In this document: positions 1 through 8,871 of the stretch, piece by piece
Numbering within the stretch: position 1 is the first letter of the stretch
How the letters are laid out: the number at the start of each line of letters is the position of its first letter
Source of the DNA: Elusimicrobiales bacterium
GTDB lineage: Bacteria; Elusimicrobiota; Elusimicrobia; Elusimicrobiales; UBA9959
Reading direction: 5' to 3'
Assembly (NCBI GenBank): GCA_024681855.1
Contig: JAILAB010000004.1
Coordinates: 1-42,057 of the forward strand
Length of the DNA: 42,057 nt
Program-made: the position numbers and the translations under genes
Notes under the pieces: model-generated
The model's input: only the letters and a program-made list of their open reading frames with translations
The model's database searches: none
What the model was told of the DNA's origin: nothing

Positions 1-50
1 AGCTGTTTCTGCTTTTTTCTAAAGTTACCTTCTATATAAAGCGGACTTTT

Positions 51-80
51 CTCTGCTCACACCGTGAGCAGAGTTTCCTT
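51..80 (+). terminator. Candidate intrinsic terminator
   Basis: A perfect 10-bp stem (51-60 with 64-73) closes on a 3-nt loop and is followed by a T-rich but interrupted tract, TTTCCTT. It could end transcription of a plus-strand gene lying before the window. The reverse orientation has no T-run, so plus-strand use is more likely. No gene is visible in 1-207. Confidence 0.5.
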
Positions 81-96
81 TCCGGCTTATTTTTGC

Positions 97-141
97 ATGG
101 CAAAGAACTCCGTCTGTGCCTTGCCATACGTAGTTCTTTGC
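97..141 (+). promoter_or_regulatory. Two mutually exclusive hairpins upstream of the membrane/NTPase gene
   Basis: Two inverted repeats share bases. GCAAAGAACT at 100-109 pairs perfectly with 132-141 (10 bp). ATGGCAA at 97-103 pairs perfectly with 121-127 (7 bp). Both use bases 100-103, so only one can form at a time. The element matches no riboswitch that I recognise. It lies before the likely -10 box at 197-202, so it would need an upstream promoter to be in the mRNA; it could instead be a DNA site or part of the preceding transcript. Confidence 0.35.
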
Positions 142-173
142 GGAATTTATAAAGAGACAAGCTAAACTTAATG

Positions 174-202
174 TTCATTGTTTTCTCATACTTTTGTAAA
201 AT
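174..202 (+). promoter_or_regulatory. Possible sigma-70 promoter for the membrane/NTPase gene
   Basis: A TAAAAT box at 197-202 lies 17 bp after a weak TTCATT at 174-179. Transcription would begin near 208-209. That leaves a leader of about 17 nt containing AAGGA at 214-218, ahead of the ATG at 226. The -35 match is poor. Confidence 0.35.
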
Positions 203-225
203 AAAATATGAACAAGGAAAGGCTT

Positions 226-2091
226 ATGCGTACACCTGAAGAAAAGAATCTGCTATGGCGCAAGGCGGCTATAATAGGCAGCATTTGGGCCGCTTCTGAA
301 ATTGTCCTGGGCTCATTTCTGCACAATATCCGGCTGCCTTTCAAGGGCGAAATACTTACTGCCATAGGGATTGCGATTATTACTGCCGGGCACAGGCTCT
401 GGCCGGAGCGCGGGCTGTTATGGCGTGCCGGGCTTATATGCGCAGCGATGAAATCCATTTCCCCCAGCGCTAATCTTACCGGGCCTATGGTTGCCATAGC
501 CATGGAAGGCATTCTTGCAGACTTCGGCAACCGCATTCTGGGGCAGAATAATATCGGACGCATTTTTGGCGGCGGCCTTGCCATGACATGGGCAATAACG
601 CATAAACTGGTTAATTACCTGATACATTATGGCTCGGATTTTGTAGCAGCCGCAAATCAGACGCTGCAATGGTTCCTAAAACGTTTTTCTTTCGCAAAAA
701 GCCTTGACGGCACTATATTTGGAAATATATGGGGAGCTATGGGATTTGCCATGCTTATCTATTTCTCATTAGGCATATTTGCATCGCTTATGGGAATTCT
801 TTCTGCCGGAAAAGAAATGAAAACTGGCAAACAGCTTTCCGATAATTCCGCTGGCAAAAGCGGCAAAACAGAAGCGGATTCTGAAAATGGCAAACAAGCT
901 AAAGCTTATTCAGAAAAAAAGAAACAGGCCAGCCTGGAAATAACAGCGCAAGAAATAAATGCGGCAGAGGAAAGACTGGAAAAATCAAAAAATGAAGAGC
1001 TTCTGAGAAAAACAAAAAAACAGTTTAAATACAATGCTTCCCCAGAGGCAAAAAAGTTTTCGCTGCCACTGCTTTTCATTCAGGCTGCAGGAATAATAGC
1101 GTTTTTCTCAATAGGGAAAAAAATGCCACTATTGCCATTCATATCCATAACTGCATTGTATTCAGCATTTTGCGCATGGCAGTACAAACGGGCAAGGAAA
1201 CTGGCCATGCGCTGGGGTGTTTGGCTAAGCATAATAACAGCATCCGCCATAATGGGACTGATTCTTGGACAGCCTTCCGCAGGAGCATATCTCGCAGCGC
1301 GAGCCATAATAATAACATTCGCATTTTCGGCAATAGGCACAGAGCTTACCAATCCGGCAATAAGGCATTTTATGGAAAAGGCATTCGGCCCCGTTTTTTT
1401 TGATGCGCTGGAATATTCTTTCGCGTCCCTGCCGGGAATAATAGCGGCATTTCCCCCGGCAAAGGCAATATTCCGCCAGCCTTTGGCTGCGCTGAATAAA
1501 GTAATTTCGGCAGCTCCATATTGGCTAGAAAGCTCTTTAGCAAGAATTTTTATTATAAAAGGCAGGCAGGGAAGCGGAAAAAGCACGCTGATGAAAGAAA
1601 TACTGAAAGGGCTAAAACAGGCAGGCAAAAATTGCGGCGGTTTCATTGCCGAAGGTACCTGGAAAAACGGTAAAAGGGATTCTTTCTTTTTGCTAAGGGC
1701 GGACAGTGATGAAAAGCATCTGCTTTCAAGCCGCAGGCCGGAGCTTTTGCAAAAAGAAAACAGCACAGAAGAAATGAAATGCGGGCCATTTTATTTTTCA
1801 GCCGCAGGCATGAAAGCCGGCCATGACGCGCTTTCTGACAAAGCTCTGAAAAACTGCCAATATGTTTTTATTGATGAGATAGGGCCTCTTGAACTTAATG
1901 GAGGCGGCTGGGCAAAAGACCTGATTAGAATAAAGGATTCAGAAAAAACTCTTGTTCTAAGCATCAGGGAAAGCATGGCGGAAGAGATTATGCGGAAATT
2001 CAGTTTAGAGAACGCTAAGGTTTTCAGCTGCGCGCAAGAAAATGCAGAAGAAAATTCTGCCAAACACATTATTAAGGCCATGATGGAATAA
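226..2091 (+). CDS. Fusion of a two-part integral membrane region with a C-terminal THEP1-type NTPase
   Basis: The 621-residue protein has three parts. Residues about 10-195 are hydrophobic with several membrane spans and conserved-looking stretches (ASEIVLGSF, MKSISPSA, GPMVAIAMEGIL) that resemble vitamin-transporter S components. A charged, low-complexity linker covers about 198-272. A second membrane region covers about 278-440; its GTELTNPAIRHFM stretch faintly recalls an EcfT-type subunit. The C-terminus is a P-loop NTPase of the THEP1 (NTPase_1) type: Walker A GRQGSGKST at about 446-454 and Walker B VFIDEIGPLEL at about 547-557. I chose ATG 226 over ATG 208 because AAGGA sits 7 nt before it. 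The NTPase assignment is firm. Transport is an inference, and no substrate can be named. Transcription converges with the esterase gene. Confidence 0.75.
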   Translation: MRTPEEKNLLWRKAAIIGSIWAASEIVLGSFLHNIRLPFKGEILTAIGIAIITAGHRLWPERGLLWRAGLICAAMKSISPSANLTGPMVAIAMEGILADFGNRILGQNNIGRIFGGGLAMTWAITHKLVNYLIHYGSDFVAAANQTLQWFLKRFSFAKSLDGTIFGNIWGAMGFAMLIYFSLGIFASLMGILSAGKEMKTGKQLSDNSAGKSGKTEADSENGKQAKAYSEKKKQASLEITAQEINAAEERLEKSKNEELLRKTKKQFKYNASPEAKKFSLPLLFIQAAGIIAFFSIGKKMPLLPFISITALYSAFCAWQYKRARKLAMRWGVWLSIITASAIMGLILGQPSAGAYLAARAIIITFAFSAIGTELTNPAIRHFMEKAFGPVFFDALEYSFASLPGIIAAFPPAKAIFRQPLAALNKVISAAPYWLESSLARIFIIKGRQGSGKSTLMKEILKGLKQAGKNCGGFIAEGTWKNGKRDSFFLLRADSDEKHLLSSRRPELLQKENSTEEMKCGPFYFSAAGMKAGHDALSDKALKNCQYVFIDEIGPLELNGGGWAKDLIRIKDSEKTLVLSIRESMAEEIMRKFSLENAKVFSCAQENAEENSAKHIIKAMME

Positions 2092-2154
2092 AGGCAGAAA
2101 AACAGCAAGTAGCCAAAAAAATTTAGCGCGAGATATTATAAAGCAAATGCAGAT

Positions 2155-2964
2155 TTACTCAAAACAGGAAAAGGTGTTTATTTTATCCACGGAATAATGA
2201 AATTCAAGGGCCTGTTTAAGAAATTCGTCAAAGAAATTCCAGTGATGGGTTCCTTTCCATTCGCGGAATGTATATTTGTAAGCCCCCCATTCCTTCATGA
2301 CTTCGCTGAATGCCTTATTCTGGGCGTAGAAAATATCTTCTGTTCCGCAGCAGTGGAAAATCTCAGGCTTGCAGCCGCACGGTGTGTTCTCAAGCAGTGT
2401 CATTATCTCATCACCCGGTTCAGCTTTAAGTTCCGGACCGAACATGGCTTCAAGATCATGTTTCATCTGCGGTCCCCATGCGGCGGCAATTTCAGCATCT
2501 GTCATGCTTCTGAAATCGTCAAGATCCGCTTTAAGAAAAAGGAATGCAGATGAGGAAACAGCGCAGAAGCCGAATTTTTCAGGAAATGAAAGTGAGAGCC
2601 TTAGAGCGCCGTATCCGCCCATTGATACGCCTGCCACGCCTGTATCTTCGCGTTTTGCGGAAACCCTGAAAAGACGGTTTATAAATTCCGGCAGTTCTTT
2701 TCCTGCATAGGAAAAATATTTCTGCCCGAATTTCTGGTCAGTGTAGAAACTGCGGTTTACTTCCGGCATTACGCAGAGCACATTATAGCTGCGTATGTAA
2801 AACGGCAGCCTGGTATAATCGCACCAGGTATCGGCATTGCAGCAGAGCGGGTGCAGAAGATAAAGTACCCTGTAAGGTTTTGAGGGATCCGGCTCCGGGC
2901 CGGTTACTGTAACGCGTGTATCCTGTTCAAGATACTTTGAATAAAAACTGCCATGAAATATCAT
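2155..2964 (-). CDS. Esterase of the esterase D / PF00756 alpha/beta-hydrolase family
   Basis: This 269-residue protein has an alpha/beta-hydrolase layout without a signal peptide, so it is probably cytoplasmic. The nucleophile elbow GVSMGG places Ser at 114. CGTEDIFY supplies a candidate acid (Asp210), and GTHHW supplies the catalytic His (240 or 241). An oxyanion-side LLHPLCCNADTW stretch near residue 36 fits the same family, which includes S-formylglutathione hydrolases and feruloyl or acetyl esterases. The substrate is unknown. The ATG is preceded by AAGAGG at 5-nt spacing. The gene stands alone, facing the preceding plus-strand gene, and is separated from the CYTH gene by about 200 AT-rich bases in which I see no gene. 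Confidence 0.85.
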   Translation of the reverse strand: MIFHGSFYSKYLEQDTRVTVTGPEPDPSKPYRVLYLLHPLCCNADTWCDYTRLPFYIRSYNVLCVMPEVNRSFYTDQKFGQKYFSYAGKELPEFINRLFRVSAKREDTGVAGVSMGGYGALRLSLSFPEKFGFCAVSSSAFLFLKADLDDFRSMTDAEIAAAWGPQMKHDLEAMFGPELKAEPGDEIMTLLENTPCGCKPEIFHCCGTEDIFYAQNKAFSEVMKEWGAYKYTFREWKGTHHWNFFDEFLKQALEFHYSVDKINTFSCFE

Positions 2965-3165
2965 AAAAACCTCTTAAATCTTATTAATGCCGAACCTACA
3001 ATGCCAAGGGATAAAGCCTTATAATTTGAAACAACCTTATATAAAATAATGCTGCTCTTTAGATTTATGATAACTTATTTGAAAGAAGCGCAACAATCGC
3101 TTAATAAAATGCGAAAAAAAGCACTGACAATTTCCCTGCTCAAGCATACACATCAGAAATAAAAA

Positions 3166-3768
3166 TCAAAGGCTCATGGCTTGAGCGAATTTAGACAATT
3201 TTTCTTCTTTTAGAGAATGCTTATCTGAAAGAAGAGCAGCCCAGGCATGAAATTCCGCCTCGCTTCCTTCTTTGAATTCCAGTTCTATGTCCCTGATTTC
3301 AGCCTTCTTGTCCCCTTTTATGGCAAAACCGCTGTCAAAAGAAAGCTCCGCGCTGAAGCGCTCTGTTTTCAGAGAATAAGACCGGCGGACAAAATCAGTG
3401 CTGCAAATTTTCCGCATTTTCATTGAGGCAATCCGGCGGCAAATCTGTTCATCAGCGCCTGCTGACGGCAGCCTGGAAATTCCCTCGCTTATGCTTTCAG
3501 CAGGGATTTCATATTCTTCCCTAATGCGGCACGCGCCTTCACCGCCCTTAGGAATTTTCAGGCAGCATATTTTTTTCCCGTTTTCAGAGCGCAGCCTTAA
3601 AGCCGCATGCATTTTATTGCTTAAAAAACCATCTTCAGAATCATAGTAAGATGCTTTCATCTGTATTTTTTCCGGGCCTGAAACAATAGCCGTGCGCACA
3701 AAGTCATCTGCAAGAATTTCCTTCATTGCAGCTTCAAAAAGAAATTTCCATTTATATTCCTGTTCCAT
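3166..3768 (-). CDS. CYTH-domain protein (triphosphate-binding hydrolase or cyclase fold)
   Basis: The 200-residue protein begins with the CYTH signature ExExK (Glu2, Glu4, Lys6), followed by alternating charged strands: ALRLRS near residue 57, CCLKIPKG near 68, REEYEIP near 84 and IRDIELEFKEG near the C-terminus. These strands build the triphosphate tunnel in this family. Known members are inorganic triphosphatases, thiamine triphosphatases and class IV adenylate cyclases. Simple bacterial members are usually triphosphatases, so hydrolysis of inorganic triphosphate is my preferred guess, without direct proof. AAGGG lies about 5 nt before the ATG. It sits 50 nt downstream of the EamA transporter gene and is probably co-transcribed with it. 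Confidence 0.8.
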   Translation of the reverse strand: MEQEYKWKFLFEAAMKEILADDFVRTAIVSGPEKIQMKASYYDSEDGFLSNKMHAALRLRSENGKKICCLKIPKGGEGACRIREEYEIPAESISEGISRLPSAGADEQICRRIASMKMRKICSTDFVRRSYSLKTERFSAELSFDSGFAIKGDKKAEIRDIELEFKEGSEAEFHAWAALLSDKHSLKEEKLSKFAQAMSL

Positions 3769-3818
3769 ATCCGCCCTTATTCTTTATCCATAATGACGCT
3801 TTCTTAATTCTAAAAAAA

Positions 3819-4781
3819 TCACTTCACATAAGAAAGGCCTTCGGATATGCCAAGCATTACTATGCCTATTAAAACCACGGATATATAAGCATACTGCTTA
3901 GGCAAAAGCCTTTCCTTAAGCATTATGCGTGAAAGCAGAACGCTTACTATGGGATATGAAGCGATTATAGGCGCCACAAGAGTAGGCCGCTTTGCCATGC
4001 TGAAAACATAAACAATCTGGGCAACGGCTTCCATAAGGCCTCCCAGATTTTTTTTCATTTCGCCCTTTGCCAGGAAATTATAAGGTTTTTTTTCGCATTT
4101 CAGCAGCCATAGCCATGAGCCAAGGCCTATGAGCCCCATTATGAAGCAGAAAAGCCTGGAATAGTCAAAAGAGCCCAGGCCCTTGCCTATTTCATCATCC
4201 AGCATTATGCCGCATACCACTATTTCAGAAGCGTCAGCCAGGCAGAATATCAGAGGGAATATGAAAGCAAGAGCCCCCAGCTTTACCTTTTTTTCAGTCT
4301 CAGGCTTAAGCTCGCCATCGGCCAGCTTCTGCTGTATTACAGCTAAGCCTATGGAAGCTGCAACAATTATGATAGTGGCAATGATGTCCAACACCGAAAC
4401 CTCTTCCCAAATGCTGTTTATTTTTCCAGCGAAAAAATACCATATTATGAGAATTATTGGCGGAAAAGCACCGGCTGAGCCCTGAATAGGGGCATTAACG
4501 GAAGCATCCAGATAACGGTATGTGTTATTAGCAAGAAGAAGGGAAATGCCATATATGGCCGGCACAGCAAGAAAAATCTTATTTGCAGCTATCAGCTGAA
4601 AAATAGAAAGGCCGCTTTCGGAAAAAGGCATTATGCAAAGGCTTGCAAGCCCCATCATAAAGCCGCGGCATACGGTAAGCCGGTGATGAGAAAGGCTGTC
4701 ATTTTCATCAGTGCCGCCCTTAAGGAAAACTTCCTCAATTCCCCATGCGAAAGTGGCGGCCAGTGCGCAAAAAAACCACAT
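3819..4781 (-). CDS. EamA/DMT-superfamily inner-membrane transporter
   Basis: The 320-residue protein is almost entirely hydrophobic, with about ten predicted helices in two repeats. The first helix is MWFFCALAATFAWGIEEVFLK. Short basic loops occur between helices, and the C-terminal half carries the drug/metabolite-transporter pattern (PTLVAPIIASYPIVSVLLSR, followed by LKERL and a last helix ending LGISEGL). Members export or import small metabolites such as amino acids and sugars; the substrate cannot be read from sequence. AAAGGAG lies 6 nt before the ATG, a strong ribosome site. It is the first gene of a probable pair with the CYTH gene. The 288 bases upstream (4782-5069) are very AT-rich with no evident gene. 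Confidence 0.85.
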   Translation of the reverse strand: MWFFCALAATFAWGIEEVFLKGGTDENDSLSHHRLTVCRGFMMGLASLCIMPFSESGLSIFQLIAANKIFLAVPAIYGISLLLANNTYRYLDASVNAPIQGSAGAFPPIILIIWYFFAGKINSIWEEVSVLDIIATIIIVAASIGLAVIQQKLADGELKPETEKKVKLGALAFIFPLIFCLADASEIVVCGIMLDDEIGKGLGSFDYSRLFCFIMGLIGLGSWLWLLKCEKKPYNFLAKGEMKKNLGGLMEAVAQIVYVFSMAKRPTLVAPIIASYPIVSVLLSRIMLKERLLPKQYAYISVVLIGIVMLGISEGLSYVK

Positions 4782-5069
4782 GGCATTCTCCTTTTTTTAT
4801 TTGGAATTATTTATATTTTAATAAATTTTGCTTAGAAATCTTTAGTTTTTTGTCTGTTGGGAAATTTCTACAAATATTTTTGCTTTGATAAAATTTCATT
4901 AAAAAATCATAAAAAGATTAAATAAATATTATAAGTATTTTTAGCGATTTTCCTGCCGCCATTATATAACAGGCATATATCCGGCATCTGCCATTATATC
5001 AACAGGAATAAATAATTAAGAGGAGCGAATAATTAAAAGACAAAATAATCGGAACAGCCGCAAATCAAT

Positions 5070-5753
5070 TTAATCTGCCTTGCGCCTTAACAGCTTTATG
5101 CCGTCTGGCTTTATGCGCAAGGCAGGCCGAACGCAGCCGCCATCGGAATTGGCCGGGGCACCAGGGAGGAATGGCATGCCGTTTATGTCAATGGAACAAA
5201 CCCTGCCAGGCATCAGCCCTGATGTGCGCAGCCACCAGCTGCCGCCCGGCCCGAAAAGATTGCGGCACAAATGCATGCTGGCATATTCAGTAGCAGGCAG
5301 TTTTCTCTGCTCTGTCTTGAAATATTTCTTAGCTTCCTTCAGGCTTAAAAGGAAAATCCTGTCAGACGTTAAGTTCTGCTCAGTCTCAAATAAAAGCCAC
5401 AGGCGGCTGTTTTCTATGTTTGACTCCTTAATGGCTTTTTTTTCTTCATCTGAGAAGGCCATTGCAAGAAATTCCCCGTTCAGCCATGCGCGCAGGGAAC
5501 TTTTTTCCCAACCGCCTTTATAAGAGGAATCATTAAACCTGCGCCCGTCTATTGCATGCGAGGCAGCCATGAAAACCGTGCCGTCTTCCTCAACTTCAAG
5601 AACCTGCCATTCAATAGGCTCAAGCGGAGCGTTTTCCCGTGCTGCCTGGTAATAGCGGCCAAAAAGATATATTTCGCCCGGCAATGCTGCCTGTGCATTA
5701 GCGGCGGCAGAAGAAAAAAGTACAGCAAGGAACAGCTGAATCAAAAAACGCAT
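5070..5753 (-). CDS. Exported DUF6273-like protein
   Basis: The 227-residue protein starts with a signal peptide (MRFLIQLFLAVLFSSAAANA, cleaved around residue 21). The rest matches, from memory, the DUF6273 pattern found in many gut bacteria: an N-terminal IEWQVLEVEEDGTVFMAASHAID, then GWEKSSLRAWLNGEF, FLLSLKEAKKYF and a C-terminal WWLRTSG plus GGCVRPALRI. The last stretches recall the formylglycine-generating-enzyme/lectin fold. No catalytic site can be named. It lies 16 nt after the large Sel1 gene, with GAGGAG about 12 nt before its ATG, so the two are probably one transcript. The final residues are basic (LLRRKAD). Confidence 0.7.
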   Translation of the reverse strand: MRFLIQLFLAVLFSSAAANAQAALPGEIYLFGRYYQAARENAPLEPIEWQVLEVEEDGTVFMAASHAIDGRRFNDSSYKGGWEKSSLRAWLNGEFLAMAFSDEEKKAIKESNIENSRLWLLFETEQNLTSDRIFLLSLKEAKKYFKTEQRKLPATEYASMHLCRNLFGPGGSWWLRTSGLMPGRVCSIDINGMPFLPGAPANSDGGCVRPALRIKPDGIKLLRRKAD

Positions 5754-5769
5754 GGTTAAGAAATACTCC

Positions 5770-7497
5770 TCATTTCTGGCCGTTTTCTAAAAAATTCAAG
5801 CGGGTAATTGCCTTCAGGCATTGCGGCTCGTTTCTTTCTGCCCCTAGCTCATAATACCGGCGGGCCATCTTAAAATCAGATTCAACGCCTATGCCTTCTT
5901 CATACATTCTGCCTATTTTATATGGAGCATCAGGATGGCCTAAGCTCAATGCCTTTTGATAATTTTCCATAGCCAGTTTATAATCCTTTTTAATTCCAAT
6001 GCCCTGCTCATAAAAAAAGCCGAGCTGATAATATCCGCATACATAGTTGTTTTTTGCGGACAAACAGGCGTATTTATAAGCCAATGCAGGCCTGGGCTTA
6101 CCTATGTAATCCCCAGCATAAAGAGTAGACAGATAATATTCCGCAAGGCCGTCTTTCTTGGCGGCGGCCAGCTTAAGCCATTTCAAGGCTTCTTCCTTAT
6201 CCTTTGTTTTTCCTTCATCAGCAAGAAGAATGCCGCATAATGACATACACTGAGCGTCGCCAAGCAAGGCGCCTTTGCGCAACAGATTAAGGCATTCTTT
6301 TTTTTCTTTCGGCTTATCGGAATGCATCTTCATTGTGGCAAGGGCATAATAAGCCGGGACATATCCGCCTTCAGCTGCGCGCAAATAATAATCTTCCGCC
6401 AATACGGCATTGCCGAGTTTTGAATGCTCATCAGCTGCGCCAAAAGCAGCTAGCGCATTGCCGGCTAATGCCGCGCGCTCCAAAAAAGACAGGGATAAAT
6501 CCTCATCAAGCCCGATTTCTGAACCATATATGCCAAGATATGTCATAGCAAAAATATCGCCCTGGCTTGCGCTAAGCTGCAAAAGCTTTTTGGCAAGAAT
6601 TTTATCATCCGAGCAATGCCGGTCTTGCAATTCAAGGGCATAGGCATTTACAGCAGGCAAAAAATTCAGGCTGGCAGCCGCCTGCAGAAGTTTTTTCTTA
6701 TATTCCGCCTCATCGCTTTCCATGGCAAGAAGAAACATTGCTTCCGCATTGCCATTATCTGACTGTTCTTTAAGAATCTGCATAAAAACAGCTTCACAGT
6801 CCGCTAAAAAAGGATAGCAAACCATGCCTTGCGGAGAAGAATATCTCCCATTGTCATATTTAAATTTATACGCTAAGGCTAATTGCAATGCGGCCTTTTT
6901 ATCTCCGCAGGCTACAGCTAAAGAGAACCATCTTATCGCCTCATCTCCTTTTAAAGCCTCCTCCGGCTTTCTTTCCGCAAAATAAATATCGCTGCATTCC
7001 AGCATATACAGTCTGCCCATAGCGGAATAAGCCGGAACATATTCTTTTTCAGCCGCTGCCATAAGATATTTCATGGCCGCCGGAACATAAGATTTATCAA
7101 AAAAACCGTGGCATATAAGGCGCGCGAAAAGACATGCCGCTTCCGTTCTTCCGGCTGCGGATTCTTTTTTTATATATCTTAAAGCCGGAGCAAAAAGGCC
7201 AGCTATTTTTTTCATAAATGCCGGAGAGCGTTCTTCTGTTTCATTTATCTTTTTATATAGGCGCAAATCTAAGCCTTCAAGCAGCCATTTCACGGCAGGC
7301 AAAAAATCTCCCTCTTTAAGCAAAATCTGCGCCAAATTTTCACAAGCCATCGGATTGCCATTTAAGGCAGCGCTCATATATTTTTGCTTTGCCTTTAAAA
7401 CTTCATTTGCGGCAAGCGCCAAGGCTGCGCCTTTCAGCAGCTCGGCCTGAGCAAGACTCAATTTTTCAGCAGAATCGTAAAAGCTGTTCTTTTCCAT
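5770..7497 (-). CDS. Large Sel1-repeat (TPR-like) protein
   Basis: The 575-residue protein is a solenoid of Sel1-like repeats (about 36 residues, with A..YL..A A..G...A...LG..Y..G spacing). The clearest repeats are at the C-terminus (YYQLGFFYEQGIGIKKDY and APYKIGRMYEEGIGVESDF); the N-terminal half is more degenerate. No signal peptide or membrane helix is visible, so a cytoplasmic scaffold is likely. Sel1 proteins bring partners together and often have roles in regulation or host interaction, but nothing specific can be claimed here. GGGGGA lies 7 nt before the ATG. It precedes the DUF6273-like gene by 16 nt and follows the SAM hydrolase gene by about 114 nt. Confidence 0.85.
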   Translation of the reverse strand: MEKNSFYDSAEKLSLAQAELLKGAALALAANEVLKAKQKYMSAALNGNPMACENLAQILLKEGDFLPAVKWLLEGLDLRLYKKINETEERSPAFMKKIAGLFAPALRYIKKESAAGRTEAACLFARLICHGFFDKSYVPAAMKYLMAAAEKEYVPAYSAMGRLYMLECSDIYFAERKPEEALKGDEAIRWFSLAVACGDKKAALQLALAYKFKYDNGRYSSPQGMVCYPFLADCEAVFMQILKEQSDNGNAEAMFLLAMESDEAEYKKKLLQAAASLNFLPAVNAYALELQDRHCSDDKILAKKLLQLSASQGDIFAMTYLGIYGSEIGLDEDLSLSFLERAALAGNALAAFGAADEHSKLGNAVLAEDYYLRAAEGGYVPAYYALATMKMHSDKPKEKKECLNLLRKGALLGDAQCMSLCGILLADEGKTKDKEEALKWLKLAAAKKDGLAEYYLSTLYAGDYIGKPRPALAYKYACLSAKNNYVCGYYQLGFFYEQGIGIKKDYKLAMENYQKALSLGHPDAPYKIGRMYEEGIGVESDFKMARRYYELGAERNEPQCLKAITRLNFLENGQK

Positions 7498-7611
7498 GGT
7501 TTATTCCCCCAATCCCAGCTTCATGAATTAAGGCAAGTCATGAAAGCTAATTTCCTAAATATTTTTTCAGTTAAAGAATTTTTGCAATAAATCTCATTGA
7601 AATTTGGATTT

Positions 7612-8607
7612 TTATTTTTCGGAAACGGTTATTTTCCATGATTCCCCGTAGGAAATGCCATAAGCTTTAACAAAATTGCCCATATTCAAAGCTATAGAAA
7701 GATTGCCAAGGCTGTTCACATAAAGCAGAGGCTTTCCGGCTGGAACATCGCTGAAAGTTTTACAGAAAGGCAATATGGCGGAATATACTGTTTTTCCATT
7801 GTGCTGTATTGACACATTGTATTTTTTCCCTTGAGCCATGCGTATCTTACGCATAATATCCCAGCCTATGTCTGTCCATAAGTTTCCATATTGAACATCA
7901 GTTATATTTATGCAGCCATGGATTATTCCGTTTTTGGCTTCAGGCTTGGAATATTTCAGCTTTACGGGCTGTTTTGAGATTACAGGGCCTACCTGCTCAA
8001 AATTAATAACTTTTGAAGCCAGCCTGGCTCCGGTATAGGCATAAACATCTCTGCCATGAAATGTATTAGAGCCAAAACTGTCAGGCAGACGGTTAGTCTC
8101 TTCATCAATTATTCTTATTTCCTTTATGCCCACTGTGTCAGAAAGAAGCGTAATTGTTCCATTGTCAGGCGTTACGATATAATGTCCGGATTCAAGCAAG
8201 GTAACTATTGAAGAGCGGCTGGAGCCTACGCCTGGATCTACAACTGATACAAAAACCGTTCCCTGCGGCCAGTATGTAACAGTCTGGTGAAGGCGGAATG
8301 CCGCATCCCATATTTTCCCGGCAGGAATTTCATGCGTAATATCAAAAATTTTAAGGTCAGGGGAAACGCCCATTGCTACGCCTTTCATGGCAGACACAGC
8401 TCCGTCTCTAAGCCCGAAATCTGACTGAAACACCAGCATTCCGTTTACCGGAGAATATGCTGTTTCTCCCATCTGAGTTCCGGCAACGGCGTATGGCTTT
8501 TCTATGGCATGAAGAGACACCGGCAATGCGAATGCCGCCGCAAAAGCGGCAATGGCAGCCAGGCCGGCAATGCACTTCATAATATAAGAATGACAATCTT
8601 TTATCAT
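7612..8607 (-). CDS. S-adenosylmethionine hydrolase (SAM hydroxide adenosyltransferase, DUF62 family) with signal peptide
   Basis: From the ATG at 8607 the protein has 331 residues. I chose this start because GGAG lies 5 nt before it; an ATG at 8649 would add 14 residues but has no ribosome site. Residues 1-34 form a classic signal peptide (hydrophobic core AGLAAIAAFAAAFALP, cut after SLHA). The rest matches the SAM hydroxide adenosyltransferase/fluorinase family: SDFGLRDG at 62-69, DPGVGSSR with Asp124 and Arg131, TPDNGT near 146-151, and FHGRD with His184. This Asp-Arg-His set with seven-residue D-to-R spacing is the catalytic set of archaeal members that hydrolyse SAM to adenosine and methionine. 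An exported location is unusual, because SAM is cytoplasmic. Confidence 0.85.
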   Translation of the reverse strand: MIKDCHSYIMKCIAGLAAIAAFAAAFALPVSLHAIEKPYAVAGTQMGETAYSPVNGMLVFQSDFGLRDGAVSAMKGVAMGVSPDLKIFDITHEIPAGKIWDAAFRLHQTVTYWPQGTVFVSVVDPGVGSSRSSIVTLLESGHYIVTPDNGTITLLSDTVGIKEIRIIDEETNRLPDSFGSNTFHGRDVYAYTGARLASKVINFEQVGPVISKQPVKLKYSKPEAKNGIIHGCINITDVQYGNLWTDIGWDIMRKIRMAQGKKYNVSIQHNGKTVYSAILPFCKTFSDVPAGKPLLYVNSLGNLSIALNMGNFVKAYGISYGESWKITVSEK

Positions 8608-8871
8608 AAAAACTCCAAATTGCTCTGATCTTCTTTCTGTAATTCTCATTATTCCGCAAATTTATTCAATTCTTAGCAAAAAAAAATAATAAACAGAAAT
8701 CAGAAATCCATATAAACATTAAAAAATAAAACTCTCACATATAACTTATATTTAAGTATTATAAAGGGCATTATTGCAAACTGAATGAAGCGAAAATAGG
8801 ACTGCTAAAAGAAAAAACGCCATATTTCATAAATTATCAGGGCTTCCCAACAAGAGATAAAACAGAAATAT

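Noticed and set aside
1080-1766. Long antisense open frame inside the membrane/NTPase gene
   Set aside because: It mirrors the reading frame of a well-supported gene with Walker motifs, and its translation has no recognisable domain.
5018-5040. AAGAGGAG ribosome-site-like sequence on the plus strand in the gap before the DUF6273-like gene
   Set aside because: No start codon with an open frame follows; the only frame nearby is antisense to the DUF6273-like gene.
4782-5069. AT-rich gap considered as a replication origin or small RNA locus
   Set aside because: I see no DnaA-box cluster, no promoter-terminator pair and no conserved-looking structure.
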